From the NCBI GenBank assembly GCA_023957115.1, contig JAMLHN010000013.1, positions 1 through 64,000 of the forward strand: a stretch of DNA of 64,000 nt, written 5' to 3'. The translations under genes and the position numbers were made by a program. Shown here in pieces: positions 27,704 through 36,886 of the stretch. The number at the start of each line of letters is the position of its first letter. The stretch's first letter is position 1. Under the pieces are notes generated by a model, which saw only the letters and a list, made by a program, of their open reading frames with translations, did no database searches and had not been told where the DNA came from. The stretch is from Thermomicrobiales bacterium. Lineage in GTDB: Bacteria; Chloroflexota; Chloroflexia; Thermomicrobiales; UBA6265.

Positions 27704-28882
27704 ATGCCTCGGAGCGCTCAATTGACTCCGGTGGTCCACGGAGATATTGGAGCGGCGCTCTACCGGGTTGCGGAACAGTTCACCCCTCGGATTCTCGATC
27801 TTGCCGAGGAGCTGACCGCCGTCCCGGCGCCGACGGGGGCGGAGACCCTGCGCTCCGAGTTCGTGCGGGATCGTATGGCTGCGCTCTCATTCGACGCCAT
27901 CGATGTCGACGGCATGTCCAATGTCGTGGGACGCGTTCAGGGGCTGAGCGAATCGCCGCGTCTCCTGATCGCCGCCCATCTCGACACCGTTTTCCCGCTC
28001 GGAACGGTGCTGAATCCATCGCATGACGCGCATCGCTCATATGGTCCTGGAATCGGCGACAACTGTCTCGGCATCGCGGCGGCGCTCATGATTCCGGCCA
28101 TGCTGGAGGAAGCGAACATCCGCCCGGACGTCGATCTGCTCATCACTGGCAATGTCGGAGAGGAGGGGTTGGGCAACCTGCGCGGCATGATTGCCGTGAT
28201 GGACGCGCACCCGGAGATCGGCGCCGTGATCGCCATCGAAGGTCACAATCTCGGACGGGTCACGCATATTGCCGTTGGATCGATGCGCTACCGGGTCACG
28301 GTATCGGGGCCGGGCGGCCATAGCTGGGGCGACTACGGCAACCAGAATGCCATTCATGCCGCGTCGCATATCATCGCCGAGCTGGACGAGATCGACCTTC
28401 CGGCGCAACCCAAGACGACGTTGAGCGTTGGCACGATCGAGGGTGGAATCTCGGTCAATACGATTGCTCCGACCTGCACGTTCCTGCTCGATCTCAGGTC
28501 GGTCGATGCGGATGCGCTTGCCCGCGTGAATGCGACGGTCGAGCGGGTCCTTTCCCGTAAGCGGCGTGACATTTCCGTGCACCGTGAATTGATCGGCGTT
28601 CGGCCAGCTGGCCGGGTGGCGCCGGATTCGAGGATCACCCGGATCGCGGGCGCAATCCTCGAATCGATGGGGATTACCCCGACGGGGGATGCGTCGAGCA
28701 CCGATGCCAATATCCCGATCAGCCGTGGGATTCCAGCGGTTTGCATTGGGTTGACCACGGGCGGAAACGTTCACAACGTGGACGAGTACATCGATCGGAA
28801 ACCGGTTGCGCGCGGGATCTATCAGCTCCTGGGCCTGACCGTTTCCGTTGCTGAGGAACTCCGCTTCGGGCGGTTGACCTGA
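27704..28882 (+). CDS. M20-family metallopeptidase (ArgE/DapE/CPG2-like)
   Basis: 392 residues from ATG 27704; the frame extends back to 27434 across sdhA without homology. The M20 metal-site motifs are seen: AAHLDTVFPLG (His-x-Asp), GDNCLGIAAAL, and the catalytic and metal Glu pair in VGEEGLGNL; the lid domain follows (GGHSWGDYGN) and a late His lies in HNVDEYI. Family members hydrolyse peptides or N-acyl amino acids using two zinc or cobalt ions. Substrate is unknown. It lies 17 bases before the helicase gene. Confidence 0.88.
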   Translation: MPRSAQLTPVVHGDIGAALYRVAEQFTPRILDLAEELTAVPAPTGAETLRSEFVRDRMAALSFDAIDVDGMSNVVGRVQGLSESPRLLIAAHLDTVFPLGTVLNPSHDAHRSYGPGIGDNCLGIAAALMIPAMLEEANIRPDVDLLITGNVGEEGLGNLRGMIAVMDAHPEIGAVIAIEGHNLGRVTHIAVGSMRYRVTVSGPGGHSWGDYGNQNAIHAASHIIAELDEIDLPAQPKTTLSVGTIEGGISVNTIAPTCTFLLDLRSVDADALARVNATVERVLSRKRRDISVHRELIGVRPAGRVAPDSRITRIAGAILESMGITPTGDASSTDANIPISRGIPAVCIGLTTGGNVHNVDEYIDRKPVARGIYQLLGLTVSVAEELRFGRLT

Positions 28883-28899
28883 TTTCGGGGCCGAATTCC

Positions 28900-31563
28900 G
28901 TGCCGGAACCTGAGTTCGTATTCCTCGCCGAAGACCCCGTGCATCGCCGGTTGCGCTGTGCGTTGTTCTCGATGTCGCCCGACATCTCATATATCGACGT
29001 ATCCGTCTCCGGGAGTGAAACGCAGGTTTCCCTGGACGATCTCAAGCAGACGATTCGTGGTCTCACTGCCATTGCCGCCGATGCGGAGCATGTGGCGAAC
29101 CGATTGATTCCCGAGGGTTTCGTTGCATTCGACCCGATCGAATACGACGAGATCGAATCGCTCTTCGGCGGATGGTTCGATCGAACGGCGCCCTCGGGGG
29201 ACTCGTTCGTCGACCGGGCTGAGTTTCTCGCGCGGGCGGTCGATTGGCTGGTGGAGCGCGGTGCTCCGTTCACACGTCAGCTGGAGAGCTGGGCGTTGAG
29301 CGGACGTCCTGAGCTGCACGCGTTCTTCGCCGCGGCCGGCGATATTGCCGACGGCCACCCGGAGATGCAGGCTGAAGCCAAGCGACGTCCGGATCGAAGC
29401 AAACGCACGTCTTCGACGGTCTTGCATCAGGACGGCTTGCTCGATTCCCTTTTTGCGCCGGACGGAGGACTCGCGGCGCTCATCCCGGGATTCGAGCGTC
29501 GCGAGGGACAGGTCCGCATGGCGGCGGCGGTCGATGAGACGCTCCGGCATGACGGCGTGTTGCTGGCAGAAGCGGGAACCGGTATCGGCAAATCCCTGGC
29601 ATATCTCTTGCCAGCGGCCATCTGGTCGCAGGAGAACGGCGAGCCGGTCATCGTCTCGACATTCACGCGTGGGCTTCAGGAACAGCTCGTCACCAAGGAC
29701 GTGCCGATCGCCTCCGAGGCGCTGCAGCGTTGTGGCGCTGGGCCGGTGCGCGGCGTTGCGCTCAAGGGACGGACGAACTATCTCTGTCTGCGGAGATGGA
29801 TGCATGAGTCGAAATCTCCGTCGACGGATGCCGCGATGGACGCGCTCAAGATCAAGGTTGCCATGTGGCTGGAGGCTACGGCGAGCGGAGATCGGTCCGA
29901 GCTGGCGTTGACCCCTGCGGAGGATCGTGCGTTCAACAGTCTCTCGGCCGCGACGGACAACTGCCTGCAAACCGTCTGCCGTTCGACGTTTGGTAATCGC
30001 TGCTTCTTCAATCGATCGCGGGTCGAGGCCCAACGCGCGAACATCATCGTGATGAATCACGCGCTCCTCTTTGCCAGCCTTGCCGAAGAAAACACGGTGA
30101 TGGGCAGCCTCGACAAGCTCATCATCGACGAGGCTCATCACATCGAATCGGTAGCCACGTCGCAGTACAGCTTTGTGGTTTCCGCCCCCAGGGTTGATCG
30201 GATGCTGTCCGACTATGCCGTGCTGCAGGGAACCTCAATCGTCGGTCACTGTGGCAGGGCGGTCGAGGCGCTCTCCGTAACGGGCGCCTTACAGGCGAAA
30301 CCGGCGAATGCCCGCAAGGCTTTGGAGATTCTTCGGGCGGCGGTAACGGCGGTCGAGCGAGGCAAGCACTGGGCCGATCTTCTCTTTCAGGCAGCTGGTC
30401 GATTCGTCGAGGACGATGACGATTCGGCGTATGCGGTTACGCGGCGAATTCTCGATTCGACCCGCGATCAGCCCAATTGGCAGGCCGTCTATGAGACGTG
30501 GGAGTCGCTCGACGCGGTCCTGGCCGATTTGCTGCATTCGAGCCGCTGGTTGATCGGTGAGCTTGGCGATGCGGCCGGAGAGAGTCAGGCGATCGAGAAG
30601 ATCGAGCCAGCATTGCTCGATCTTTCCGTCTGGCGGCGCGAGCTCGAAGAGATGCAGGCTCGCTTGCGTGCGGTGGTCGCGGAACCAAACGACGGAATGG
30701 TCTACTGGATCGCGGGACGGCGGAATTCCAGCGACGCATCGGTGTATGGAGCGCCTCTGGATGTGGCAGGTCTTGTGGCGGGCGATCTGCTGGCACGCAG
30801 CAGCAGTACCGTGCTGGCATCCGCTACGTTGCGGAGTCAGGGGTCGTTCCACCTGATCAGACGTCAGCTCGGTATCGAAGACGCCAATGAGCTGGTGTTG
30901 CCATCACCGTTCGATTACCGCAGCTCGACGCTGCTCTATATCGCCCGAGACGTTCCCGATCCGCGTCATGCGGACTATCTCGATTCGGTGCGCGCCGCCA
31001 TTGCGGGGCTCGCAATCGCACTGGACGGGCGAACGCTCGCGCTGTTTACGTCCCATGCGGCGATTCGCGGGATCCAGCAACGATTGCGGTCGGATCTGAA
31101 GCCACTCGGGCTCTCGGTGTTGGCACAGGATATCGATGGCTCGCCAAATCAGCTGGTCGAACGCATGAAGCGCGATCCCCGAACGGTCGTGCTTGGCGTT
31201 GCCGCGTTCTGGGAGGGGGTTGACGTGCCGGGAGACGAGCTCAGTGGCTTGGTCGTCACACGTCTTCCGTTCGACGTTCCGACCGACCCACTGTTTGCCG
31301 CACGAAGCGAGCAATTCGAGCAGCCGTTCCAGCAATATTCCTTACCCAGAGCCGCGCTGAAATTCAGGCAGGGATTCGGACGGCTCATCCGCACCTCGTC
31401 CGACCGAGGAGTCGTCGCCGTCCTCGATTCTCGGATTTTTACGAAGAGCTATGGCACAACCTTCATACGGGCACTCCCCGAATGTACGGTGCGGCATGGG
31501 CCGGTCGACGAGCTCGGCGACGCCGCGACGGGGTGGCTTCTGCACAATCCTCAGGCAGAGTAG
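28900..31563 (+). CDS. dinG: DinG/XPD-type ATP-dependent DNA helicase
   Basis: 887 residues. A superfamily 2 iron-sulfur helicase, 5'-3' in known members, acting on forks, R-loops or D-loops. Walker A is AEAGTGIGKS (223-232), the DEAH box is at 410-413, and four cysteines (about 296, 355, 360, 368) sit between them as expected for a 4Fe-4S cluster. The C-terminal helicase motif GVAAFWEGVDVPG is present, as is a late arginine-rich motif (QGFGRLIR). The first ~190 residues show none of the DEDD exonuclease motifs of Gram-positive DinG and match nothing recognised. The start is GTG, 17 bases after the peptidase gene. Confidence 0.9.
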   Translation: MPEPEFVFLAEDPVHRRLRCALFSMSPDISYIDVSVSGSETQVSLDDLKQTIRGLTAIAADAEHVANRLIPEGFVAFDPIEYDEIESLFGGWFDRTAPSGDSFVDRAEFLARAVDWLVERGAPFTRQLESWALSGRPELHAFFAAAGDIADGHPEMQAEAKRRPDRSKRTSSTVLHQDGLLDSLFAPDGGLAALIPGFERREGQVRMAAAVDETLRHDGVLLAEAGTGIGKSLAYLLPAAIWSQENGEPVIVSTFTRGLQEQLVTKDVPIASEALQRCGAGPVRGVALKGRTNYLCLRRWMHESKSPSTDAAMDALKIKVAMWLEATASGDRSELALTPAEDRAFNSLSAATDNCLQTVCRSTFGNRCFFNRSRVEAQRANIIVMNHALLFASLAEENTVMGSLDKLIIDEAHHIESVATSQYSFVVSAPRVDRMLSDYAVLQGTSIVGHCGRAVEALSVTGALQAKPANARKALEILRAAVTAVERGKHWADLLFQAAGRFVEDDDDSAYAVTRRILDSTRDQPNWQAVYETWESLDAVLADLLHSSRWLIGELGDAAGESQAIEKIEPALLDLSVWRRELEEMQARLRAVVAEPNDGMVYWIAGRRNSSDASVYGAPLDVAGLVAGDLLARSSSTVLASATLRSQGSFHLIRRQLGIEDANELVLPSPFDYRSSTLLYIARDVPDPRHADYLDSVRAAIAGLAIALDGRTLALFTSHAAIRGIQQRLRSDLKPLGLSVLAQDIDGSPNQLVERMKRDPRTVVLGVAAFWEGVDVPGDELSGLVVTRLPFDVPTDPLFAARSEQFEQPFQQYSLPRAALKFRQGFGRLIRTSSDRGVVAVLDSRIFTKSYGTTFIRALPECTVRHGPVDELGDAATGWLLHNPQAE

Positions 31564-31609
31564 ACTGACGAAAACGACCGGTTCTGGATTCCAAAGGGAT
31601 AGAACAACC

Positions 31610-32596
31610 ATGTCCGACGTCATCGACCGTAATCTGGCGCTCGAGCTCGCACGCGTCACCGAATCGGCCGCCCTTGCCTCGGCTGCCTGGATGGGCAAAG
31701 GCGAAAAGGAAGAAGCCGATCAGGCGGCCGTCGATGCGATGCGCTACTTCCTTGGCTCGGTCGAGATGGATGGCGTGGTCGTCATTGGCGAAGGGGCGAA
31801 AGACGAGGCGCCTATGCTCTACGTGGGTGAGCAGGTTGGCACTGGGGAGACGCCCAAAGTGGATATTGCGGTCGATCCGATCGATGGCACGCGCCTGCTG
31901 GCCAACGGGATGCCGAACGCATTGGCAGTGGTCGCACTTTCCGACCGCGGGACGATGTTCACGTGTGCCGACATCGCCTATATGCAGAAGATTGCCGTTG
32001 GGCCGGCAGCCGCGGATGTCATCGATATCGATCTGTCGCCGACGGAGAATCTCGGCCGGATCTCCCGAGCATTGCGGAAACGAGTCGAAGATCTGGTCGT
32101 TGTCATTCTCGATCGACCACGTCATGCTGAGCTGATCGAGGAAGTTCGGGCTGCAGGATCGCGGATCAAGCTCATCACGGATGGCGATGTCGCGGGCGCC
32201 ATCATGACCGCCATGCCCGATACAGGGGTCGATGTCCTGATGGGGATCGGCGGGGCGCCGGAGGCCGTGGTTGCCGCGGCTGCTCTCACCTGTGTGGGTG
32301 GCTCGATTCAGGGACGGCTCTGGATTCGCAATGAGGAAGAGCAGGCGATCGTCGAGCGGGACAATATCGATGTCAGCCGGAAATTTGCCACCCGCGATCT
32401 GGTGAGCGGGCGGAACATCTTCTTTTCCGCGACCGGTATTACCGATGGTGAGCTGCTGCGCGGCGTTCACTTGACCAGCACCGGGGCGACGACGCAGACC
32501 CTGGTTATGCGGTCGGCTTCCGGGACCGTTCGCAGGATCGATGCGGAGCACCGGCTCGAGAAACTGGCCCAGCTCCGTAACCTGCGCAACCAGTAG
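31610..32596 (+). CDS. glpX: Fructose-1,6-bisphosphatase class II
   Basis: 328 residues from ATG 31610 with AAAGGGA upstream; the frame runs back into dinG without homology. Hydrolyses fructose-1,6-bisphosphate in gluconeogenesis. Class II signatures are clear: ESAALASAAWMGKGEK at the N terminus, the metal-binding GEGAKDEAPML and VDPIDGTRLLA, and the C-terminal FSATGITDGELLRGV. It lies 46 bases downstream of the helicase gene, on the same strand, and is followed by the rho leader. Confidence 0.95.
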   Translation: MSDVIDRNLALELARVTESAALASAAWMGKGEKEEADQAAVDAMRYFLGSVEMDGVVVIGEGAKDEAPMLYVGEQVGTGETPKVDIAVDPIDGTRLLANGMPNALAVVALSDRGTMFTCADIAYMQKIAVGPAAADVIDIDLSPTENLGRISRALRKRVEDLVVVILDRPRHAELIEEVRAAGSRIKLITDGDVAGAIMTAMPDTGVDVLMGIGGAPEAVVAAAALTCVGGSIQGRLWIRNEEEQAIVERDNIDVSRKFATRDLVSGRNIFFSATGITDGELLRGVHLTSTGATTQTLVMRSASGTVRRIDAEHRLEKLAQLRNLRNQ

Positions 32597-33107
32597 CTGC
32601 GCAACGCCGGCATCGGATACTGGCGCGGGCGGTCCACGATCGAGGGGAGGGCATCCACGATGGATCGGTTGTCGAGGAACCAACCGATCCTGACGACCAT
32701 TGGTTGGGAGCAGCAGGGGCTGTTGAACTGCTTTGAGGTGCCGGGAAGTTGTCTCCCAGATTTCCGATTTGACGTTGTGAACGGCGCATGATACGATTTA
32801 GACACCCAACAGGCACCAAACACCTCTGCCTGTGCGCGGGTTCCTAACCGGAGTCGAAACCGCAATGGCGGTGAAATTTTCAGCGTACATCGATGGGCTT
32901 TCGGTGCGCGCAAATTGACTCGAAGAGCATCCCACTGAATGTAAATGCGACAGACAATCCTACGTTGTCCGAGTGCTCTCAATCTGCGCCTTGTCGCGTC
33001 CTGGCGCCTTCTCAATTGCTTGTAATGCCCGTCCGCGCCTGAGCGCCGGTCGAGGCTGGGTTGTCCTGTGTAGGGCGCCTGCATATCCGAATAACGGAGA
33101 AATACCT
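32597..33107 (+). other. 511-base region containing the rho promoter and long leader
   Basis: No protein gene is supported. A sigma-70 promoter lies at 32769-32797, giving a leader of about 300 bases before rho. The first 170 bases, after glpX, show no clear terminator. A second TTGACT lies near 32917 without a good -10. Confidence 0.6.
32769..32797 (+). promoter_or_regulatory. Promoter of rho
   Basis: TTGACG (32769-32774) and TACGAT (32792-32797) are separated by 17 bases. Transcription would start near 32804, about 300 bases before the rho start codon. Confidence 0.75.
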
Positions 33108-34619
33108 ATGGATCTGGAAGAAAACGCACCAGTCGCCACCCAGGACGGGGTCAGTGTCGCCGAGGCAGTCGTCGAGGTCGACGCGACCAATGGTGCAAGC
33201 GAAAACACCGAAGTTGCCGTCGATGGCGAGCGGCCCGAAGGCGGTGGTCGCAATGGGCGTGGACGCGGGCGCGAAGGGCGCGGGCGCGGCAACCGCCGCG
33301 GACGCGACAACCGGTCCCGGGACTATGCTGAAGAAGAACCGCAGCAACCTCGGCCGGATGTTGGGCCGCCGTTGATTGTTTCCGAGCTGGAGACGATGCC
33401 GGAGGAACAGCTCCACGAGCTTGCTCGCGAGTACGGCATTCAGGGATATACGCGCATCAAGCGACCCGATCTCATTATCCGCCTCTTGCAGGCGCGTACA
33501 GAGCGTGAGGGTACGGTCTTCGGCGATGGGATCCTGGAGATCATCGAGGACGGTTTCGGCTTCCTGCGCGGCGCTCGGTTGCTTCCTGGGCCGGATGACA
33601 TCTATGTGTCCCAGTCGCAAATTCGCCGGTTCGGGCTCCGCACGGGGGACCGGGTATCCGGGCAGGTGCGGCCGCCGAAAGACAATGAGAAGTTCTTCAG
33701 TCTCCTGCGGGTCGAGGCGGTCAATGGGATCGATCCCGAGACGGCGCGCAAGCGTCCCTCGTTCGATACACTGACCCCCATTTTCCCGCTGGAGCTCATC
33801 GATCTCGAAACGCAGCCAAATATCCTGTCGACCCGTGTTCTGAATTTGGTTGCGCCGATTGGACGCGGTCAGCGAGGTCTCATCGTGTCGCCGCCAAAAG
33901 CCGGCAAGACGTTGCTGCTCAAGTCGATTGCGAACGGAATCTCGACCAACAACCCAGACATCCACCTGATGGTCTGTTTGATCGGCGAGCGTCCGGAAGA
34001 AGTCACCGACATGCGACGGTCGGTCGACGGCGAGGTCATTTCCTCGACCTTCGATGAGCCGGTCGAGGATCACACCAAGGTGGCGGAGATGGCGCTCGAG
34101 CGCGCCAAGCGCCTCGTCGAGGGGGGGCGGGACGTGGTCATCCTACTCGACTCGATCACCCGTCTGGCAAGGGCGTACAACTTGGCGGTTCCGCCAAGTG
34201 GTCGTACGCTCTCGGGTGGTATCGACCCGGTGGCGCTCTATCCGCCGAAGCGCTTCTTCGGCGCCGCCCGCAACATCGAGGGTGGCGGTTCCCTGACCAT
34301 CGTAGCGACCTGTCTGATCGATACGGGCAGCCGTATGGATGACGTTATCTACGAGGAGTTCAAGGGCACCGGCAATATGGAGCTCCACCTCGATCGTAAG
34401 CTGGCCGAGCGCCGCATCTACCCGGCAATCGATATCCAGCGCTCCGGTACGCGTCGTGAAGAGCTGCTGCTCGAAGACGCCAAGCTTCGCCAGGTTTGGA
34501 CCATGCGGCGCATGGTGGCGATGTTGGGTGGCACCGAGGGGACCGAGTTGGTGCTCGGACGGCTTGCCAAGACGCAGAGCAATGATGAATTCCTGGCGAC
34601 CCTCAACAAGGATCTGTAG
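33108..34619 (+). CDS. rho: Transcription termination factor Rho
   Basis: 503 residues from ATG 33108 (GGAG nine bases upstream). A hexameric RNA-dependent ATPase that ends transcription. An acidic N-terminal stretch (1-45) is followed by an Arg/Gly-rich insertion (46-72), then the Rho N-terminal domain (about 90-130), the RNA-binding cold-shock-like domain ([17 protein letters not shown]), and the RecA-type core with P-loop SPPKAGKT (261-268) and the Q-loop-type region near the C terminus. RG-rich insertions are known in high-GC bacteria and raise RNA affinity. It is alone in its transcript and ends at a strong terminator. Confidence 0.96.
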   Translation: MDLEENAPVATQDGVSVAEAVVEVDATNGASENTEVAVDGERPEGGGRNGRGRGREGRGRGNRRGRDNRSRDYAEEEPQQPRPDVGPPLIVSELETMPEEQLHELAREYGIQGYTRIKRPDLIIRLLQARTEREGTVFGDGILEIIEDGFGFLRGARLLPGPDDIYVSQSQIRRFGLRTGDRVSGQVRPPKDNEKFFSLLRVEAVNGIDPETARKRPSFDTLTPIFPLELIDLETQPNILSTRVLNLVAPIGRGQRGLIVSPPKAGKTLLLKSIANGISTNNPDIHLMVCLIGERPEEVTDMRRSVDGEVISSTFDEPVEDHTKVAEMALERAKRLVEGGRDVVILLDSITRLARAYNLAVPPSGRTLSGGIDPVALYPPKRFFGAARNIEGGGSLTIVATCLIDTGSRMDDVIYEEFKGTGNMELHLDRKLAERRIYPAIDIQRSGTRREELLLEDAKLRQVWTMRRMVAMLGGTEGTELVLGRLAKTQSNDEFLATLNKDL

Positions 34620-34648
34620 GCAACATCGGGACTATTCGGAATCCGAAG

Positions 34649-34683
34649 GAATGGCCGGGCATTGTAGCCTGGCCATTCTTGTT
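34649..34683 (+). terminator. Intrinsic terminator after rho
   Basis: A 12-bp stem (GAATGGCC... with ...GGCCATTC) with a 6-base loop is followed by a T-rich run. It lies 30 bases after the rho stop. Confidence 0.85.
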
Positions 34684-34738
34684 CGTGGCCAGGTGAGAGG
34701 AAACGAGGAGTCCCGCGAGCCGTACCTCAACAGTTTTC

Positions 34739-35920
34739 TCAGGAGGCTTTCAGCTCCAGCTCTGTCGGGGTCCAGCGGCGGGCGCGGGGTTTGAGGCGGA
34801 CATCGCCGATCAGCTGCTCCAGTACATGCGCCCGCTCGTCGATTGCCGTTACGGTTTCCCGTCCGACATCTTCGAAGAGCTGGTACGCGATCGTGCTATC
34901 GTCTCGATGGACCCACCCTCCGACGATCCGTCCGTCTATCCACACGGTTGGCCCGCCGTTTCCGACATTGTCGAAGACTCGGTCCCGATAGGACCCCAGG
35001 TAGAATTCCCGGTCTTTCCAACCCATGGTCGATGAATCGAGACCAGGTAGAAGCGCGACCCAGGGTTCGGGAGGCGGGACAGGATCGAGATCCGAGTCGA
35101 GCAGGAATCCAGGACCCGACGTGGTACTGACCTCGACTCCACCAGCTCGGTCGATCGCTTTCCTGGCGCGACCTTTGGGCCAACCCGTCCACCAGGCAAA
35201 ATCGTCGGTCGAACCCGGACCGTGGCCAGCCAACCACGATCGCGCAATGATCTGATCCGCTTCGTCGACTGGGGGACGCTCCGGCCAATCGCTTCGCCAG
35301 GAATGGGTGGGAGCCCACAGGGTTTGCGTTGAGGTCCACGACCCCTTTGGTCGTCCACGCAACACATGTCCCTCGGCTGATAAGAGAGTCAGAAGTCGGC
35401 TTGCGACCGACTGCGTGGCGTCGGGAGCGGACGGGAGTCCGATCGAGAGTAGCCGGCTGAGATAGGGATCGTCGGTCGCGATCTCGGTACTCGAGCTGCC
35501 GGGATGCGCATCGAGATACGCGAGCATTCGTCGTTCGGCTTCGGCCGTCCAGGCGTCGAGATCCTCGATATCGTCGCTCGCGATCATCTTTTGAAAGAGT
35601 CGTCGTTGCGTGCGTGCCACGGTTTGCGCGCATGCAGCCCAAACGGCCGGTGCGAGCTCGTAGTCGATGACGAAAACCGTACGCCTGAGGGCTAGTACGC
35701 GCACGAGCGAACGGTCTTCATAGAGCGCTGTGTCGATCGCGGCAATGGACGGTTCGCGTGACCGCGTCAGGATTCCGACGACGGTCGAACCCGGATCGGT
35801 TGCATGAATGGCGGTTAGCGAACGTGCAATCTCGAGCGGACGATCGGCACGTGAAGCGTCTGCCAGTCGATGCCGTTGTCCGAGCCGAGCGCGACGTTCG
35901 TTGTCGTCGACGAATCTCAC
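34739..35920 (-). CDS. Winged-helix DNA-binding domain protein (HTH_42 / YcaQ-like)
   Basis: 393 residues. The layout matches the HTH_42 family: an N-terminal segment GQRHRLADASRADRPLEIARSLTAIHATDP, a long basic central part, and the C-terminal GGWVHRDDSTI and LELKAS. Some relatives (AlkX/YcaQ) are DNA glycosylases acting on crosslinks; others have no known role, so glycosylase activity is only a possibility. Start is GTG at 35920 without a clear ribosome-binding site, 12 bases after the glycosylasparaginase stop. It is the last gene of the eleven-gene minus-strand run. Confidence 0.75.
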   Translation of the reverse strand: MRFVDDNERRARLGQRHRLADASRADRPLEIARSLTAIHATDPGSTVVGILTRSREPSIAAIDTALYEDRSLVRVLALRRTVFVIDYELAPAVWAACAQTVARTQRRLFQKMIASDDIEDLDAWTAEAERRMLAYLDAHPGSSSTEIATDDPYLSRLLSIGLPSAPDATQSVASRLLTLLSAEGHVLRGRPKGSWTSTQTLWAPTHSWRSDWPERPPVDEADQIIARSWLAGHGPGSTDDFAWWTGWPKGRARKAIDRAGGVEVSTTSGPGFLLDSDLDPVPPPEPWVALLPGLDSSTMGWKDREFYLGSYRDRVFDNVGNGGPTVWIDGRIVGGWVHRDDSTIAYQLFEDVGRETVTAIDERAHVLEQLIGDVRLKPRARRWTPTELELKAS

Positions 35921-35932
35921 GGAGAGCTAATT

Positions 35933-36874
35933 CTAGGCAAAGATCTGGACGGTCGTGCGTTCCCGCTCATCCCAAGTCGACATCGATTCGTCCATGACGA
36001 CATAGGTCTTCTCTGGTGAGCTTGAGACGGCGCCGGGATTACCGTCCTTGTCGAGTCCAACGATGTTCATCTCGCTGGCGAACGGATCGTCCAATTGCTT
36101 GAGATCGATCATCGCTTGCGTGAGCGCTTCCTCGAGTGACATCCCGAAGCGCATGAAGGTGACCACGCTATGCGCGGTGCAGCACCGTTGCGCCATTTCG
36201 CCCCGACCAGTGCAAGCGGCGGCTCCCCACCTGTCGTCACAGTAATTCCCGGCTCCGATGATCGGTGAATCGCCAACGCGACCGGGATATTTCCACGCCC
36301 ATCCGGACGTGCTGACGCCAGATGCGAACTCGCCATTGCGATCGCGGCAAAGAAAATTCACCGTTCCATGCGCGTCGACGAGCTGGGGGTCCGAGCTCAT
36401 CCTTTTCACCAGATCGCGCATATGATTGTAGTACCCGTCGTCCGCGGAGCCGATCTCGGAGAGCTCGTCTGCGCGCGACTTCCAGATCTCGAGCGATTCC
36501 GTCGTCGTCAGGTCTTTTTGTTCGAGACCGGTTTCAGCCGCGAGCCGGCGGGCGCCTTCGCCGACGATCAGCACGTGCGGAAGTCCCTCCATGACCGAAC
36601 GGGCGAGCTGTGCGGCATCCTGGTAGTCCTGCAGTGCGGCAACACTGCCGGCCCGCAGGCCTTTTCCCTCCATCAGACTGGCGTCGAGCTCGACCTGGCC
36701 CAGCATATTGGGAAGACCGGCATATCCAACGCTGTGGTCTTCGGGATTCGCCTCGACCAGCGCGAGCGCGGCAACGACCGCGTCGAGCGCGGTACCGCCG
36801 CTCCGCAGCACGTCGACGGCCGCTTCCATACCGACCGATCCATTGGCGGATGCGACTACGATCCCGTTCGCCAT
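35933..36874 (-). CDS. Glycosylasparaginase-like N-terminal nucleophile hydrolase
   Basis: 313 residues. A self-cleaving Ntn hydrolase of the N4-(beta-N-acetylglucosaminyl)-L-asparaginase family. The autocleavage Thr lies in DAHGTVNF, where most homologues have HDTIG, and is followed by STSGWAWKYPGRVGDSPIIGAG and the GRGE segment, which are diagnostic. The mature beta subunit would start at that Thr. The enzyme frees aspartate from glycosylated asparagine or related amides. ATG 36874 has GAAGGGA upstream. It is 12 bases downstream of the AIR-synthase-like gene. Confidence 0.85.
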   Translation of the reverse strand: MANGIVVASANGSVGMEAAVDVLRSGGTALDAVVAALALVEANPEDHSVGYAGLPNMLGQVELDASLMEGKGLRAGSVAALQDYQDAAQLARSVMEGLPHVLIVGEGARRLAAETGLEQKDLTTTESLEIWKSRADELSEIGSADDGYYNHMRDLVKRMSSDPQLVDAHGTVNFLCRDRNGEFASGVSTSGWAWKYPGRVGDSPIIGAGNYCDDRWGAAACTGRGEMAQRCCTAHSVVTFMRFGMSLEEALTQAMIDLKQLDDPFASEMNIVGLDKDGNPGAVSSSPEKTYVVMDESMSTWDERERTTVQIFA

Positions 36875-36886
36875 TGCGTTTCCCTT

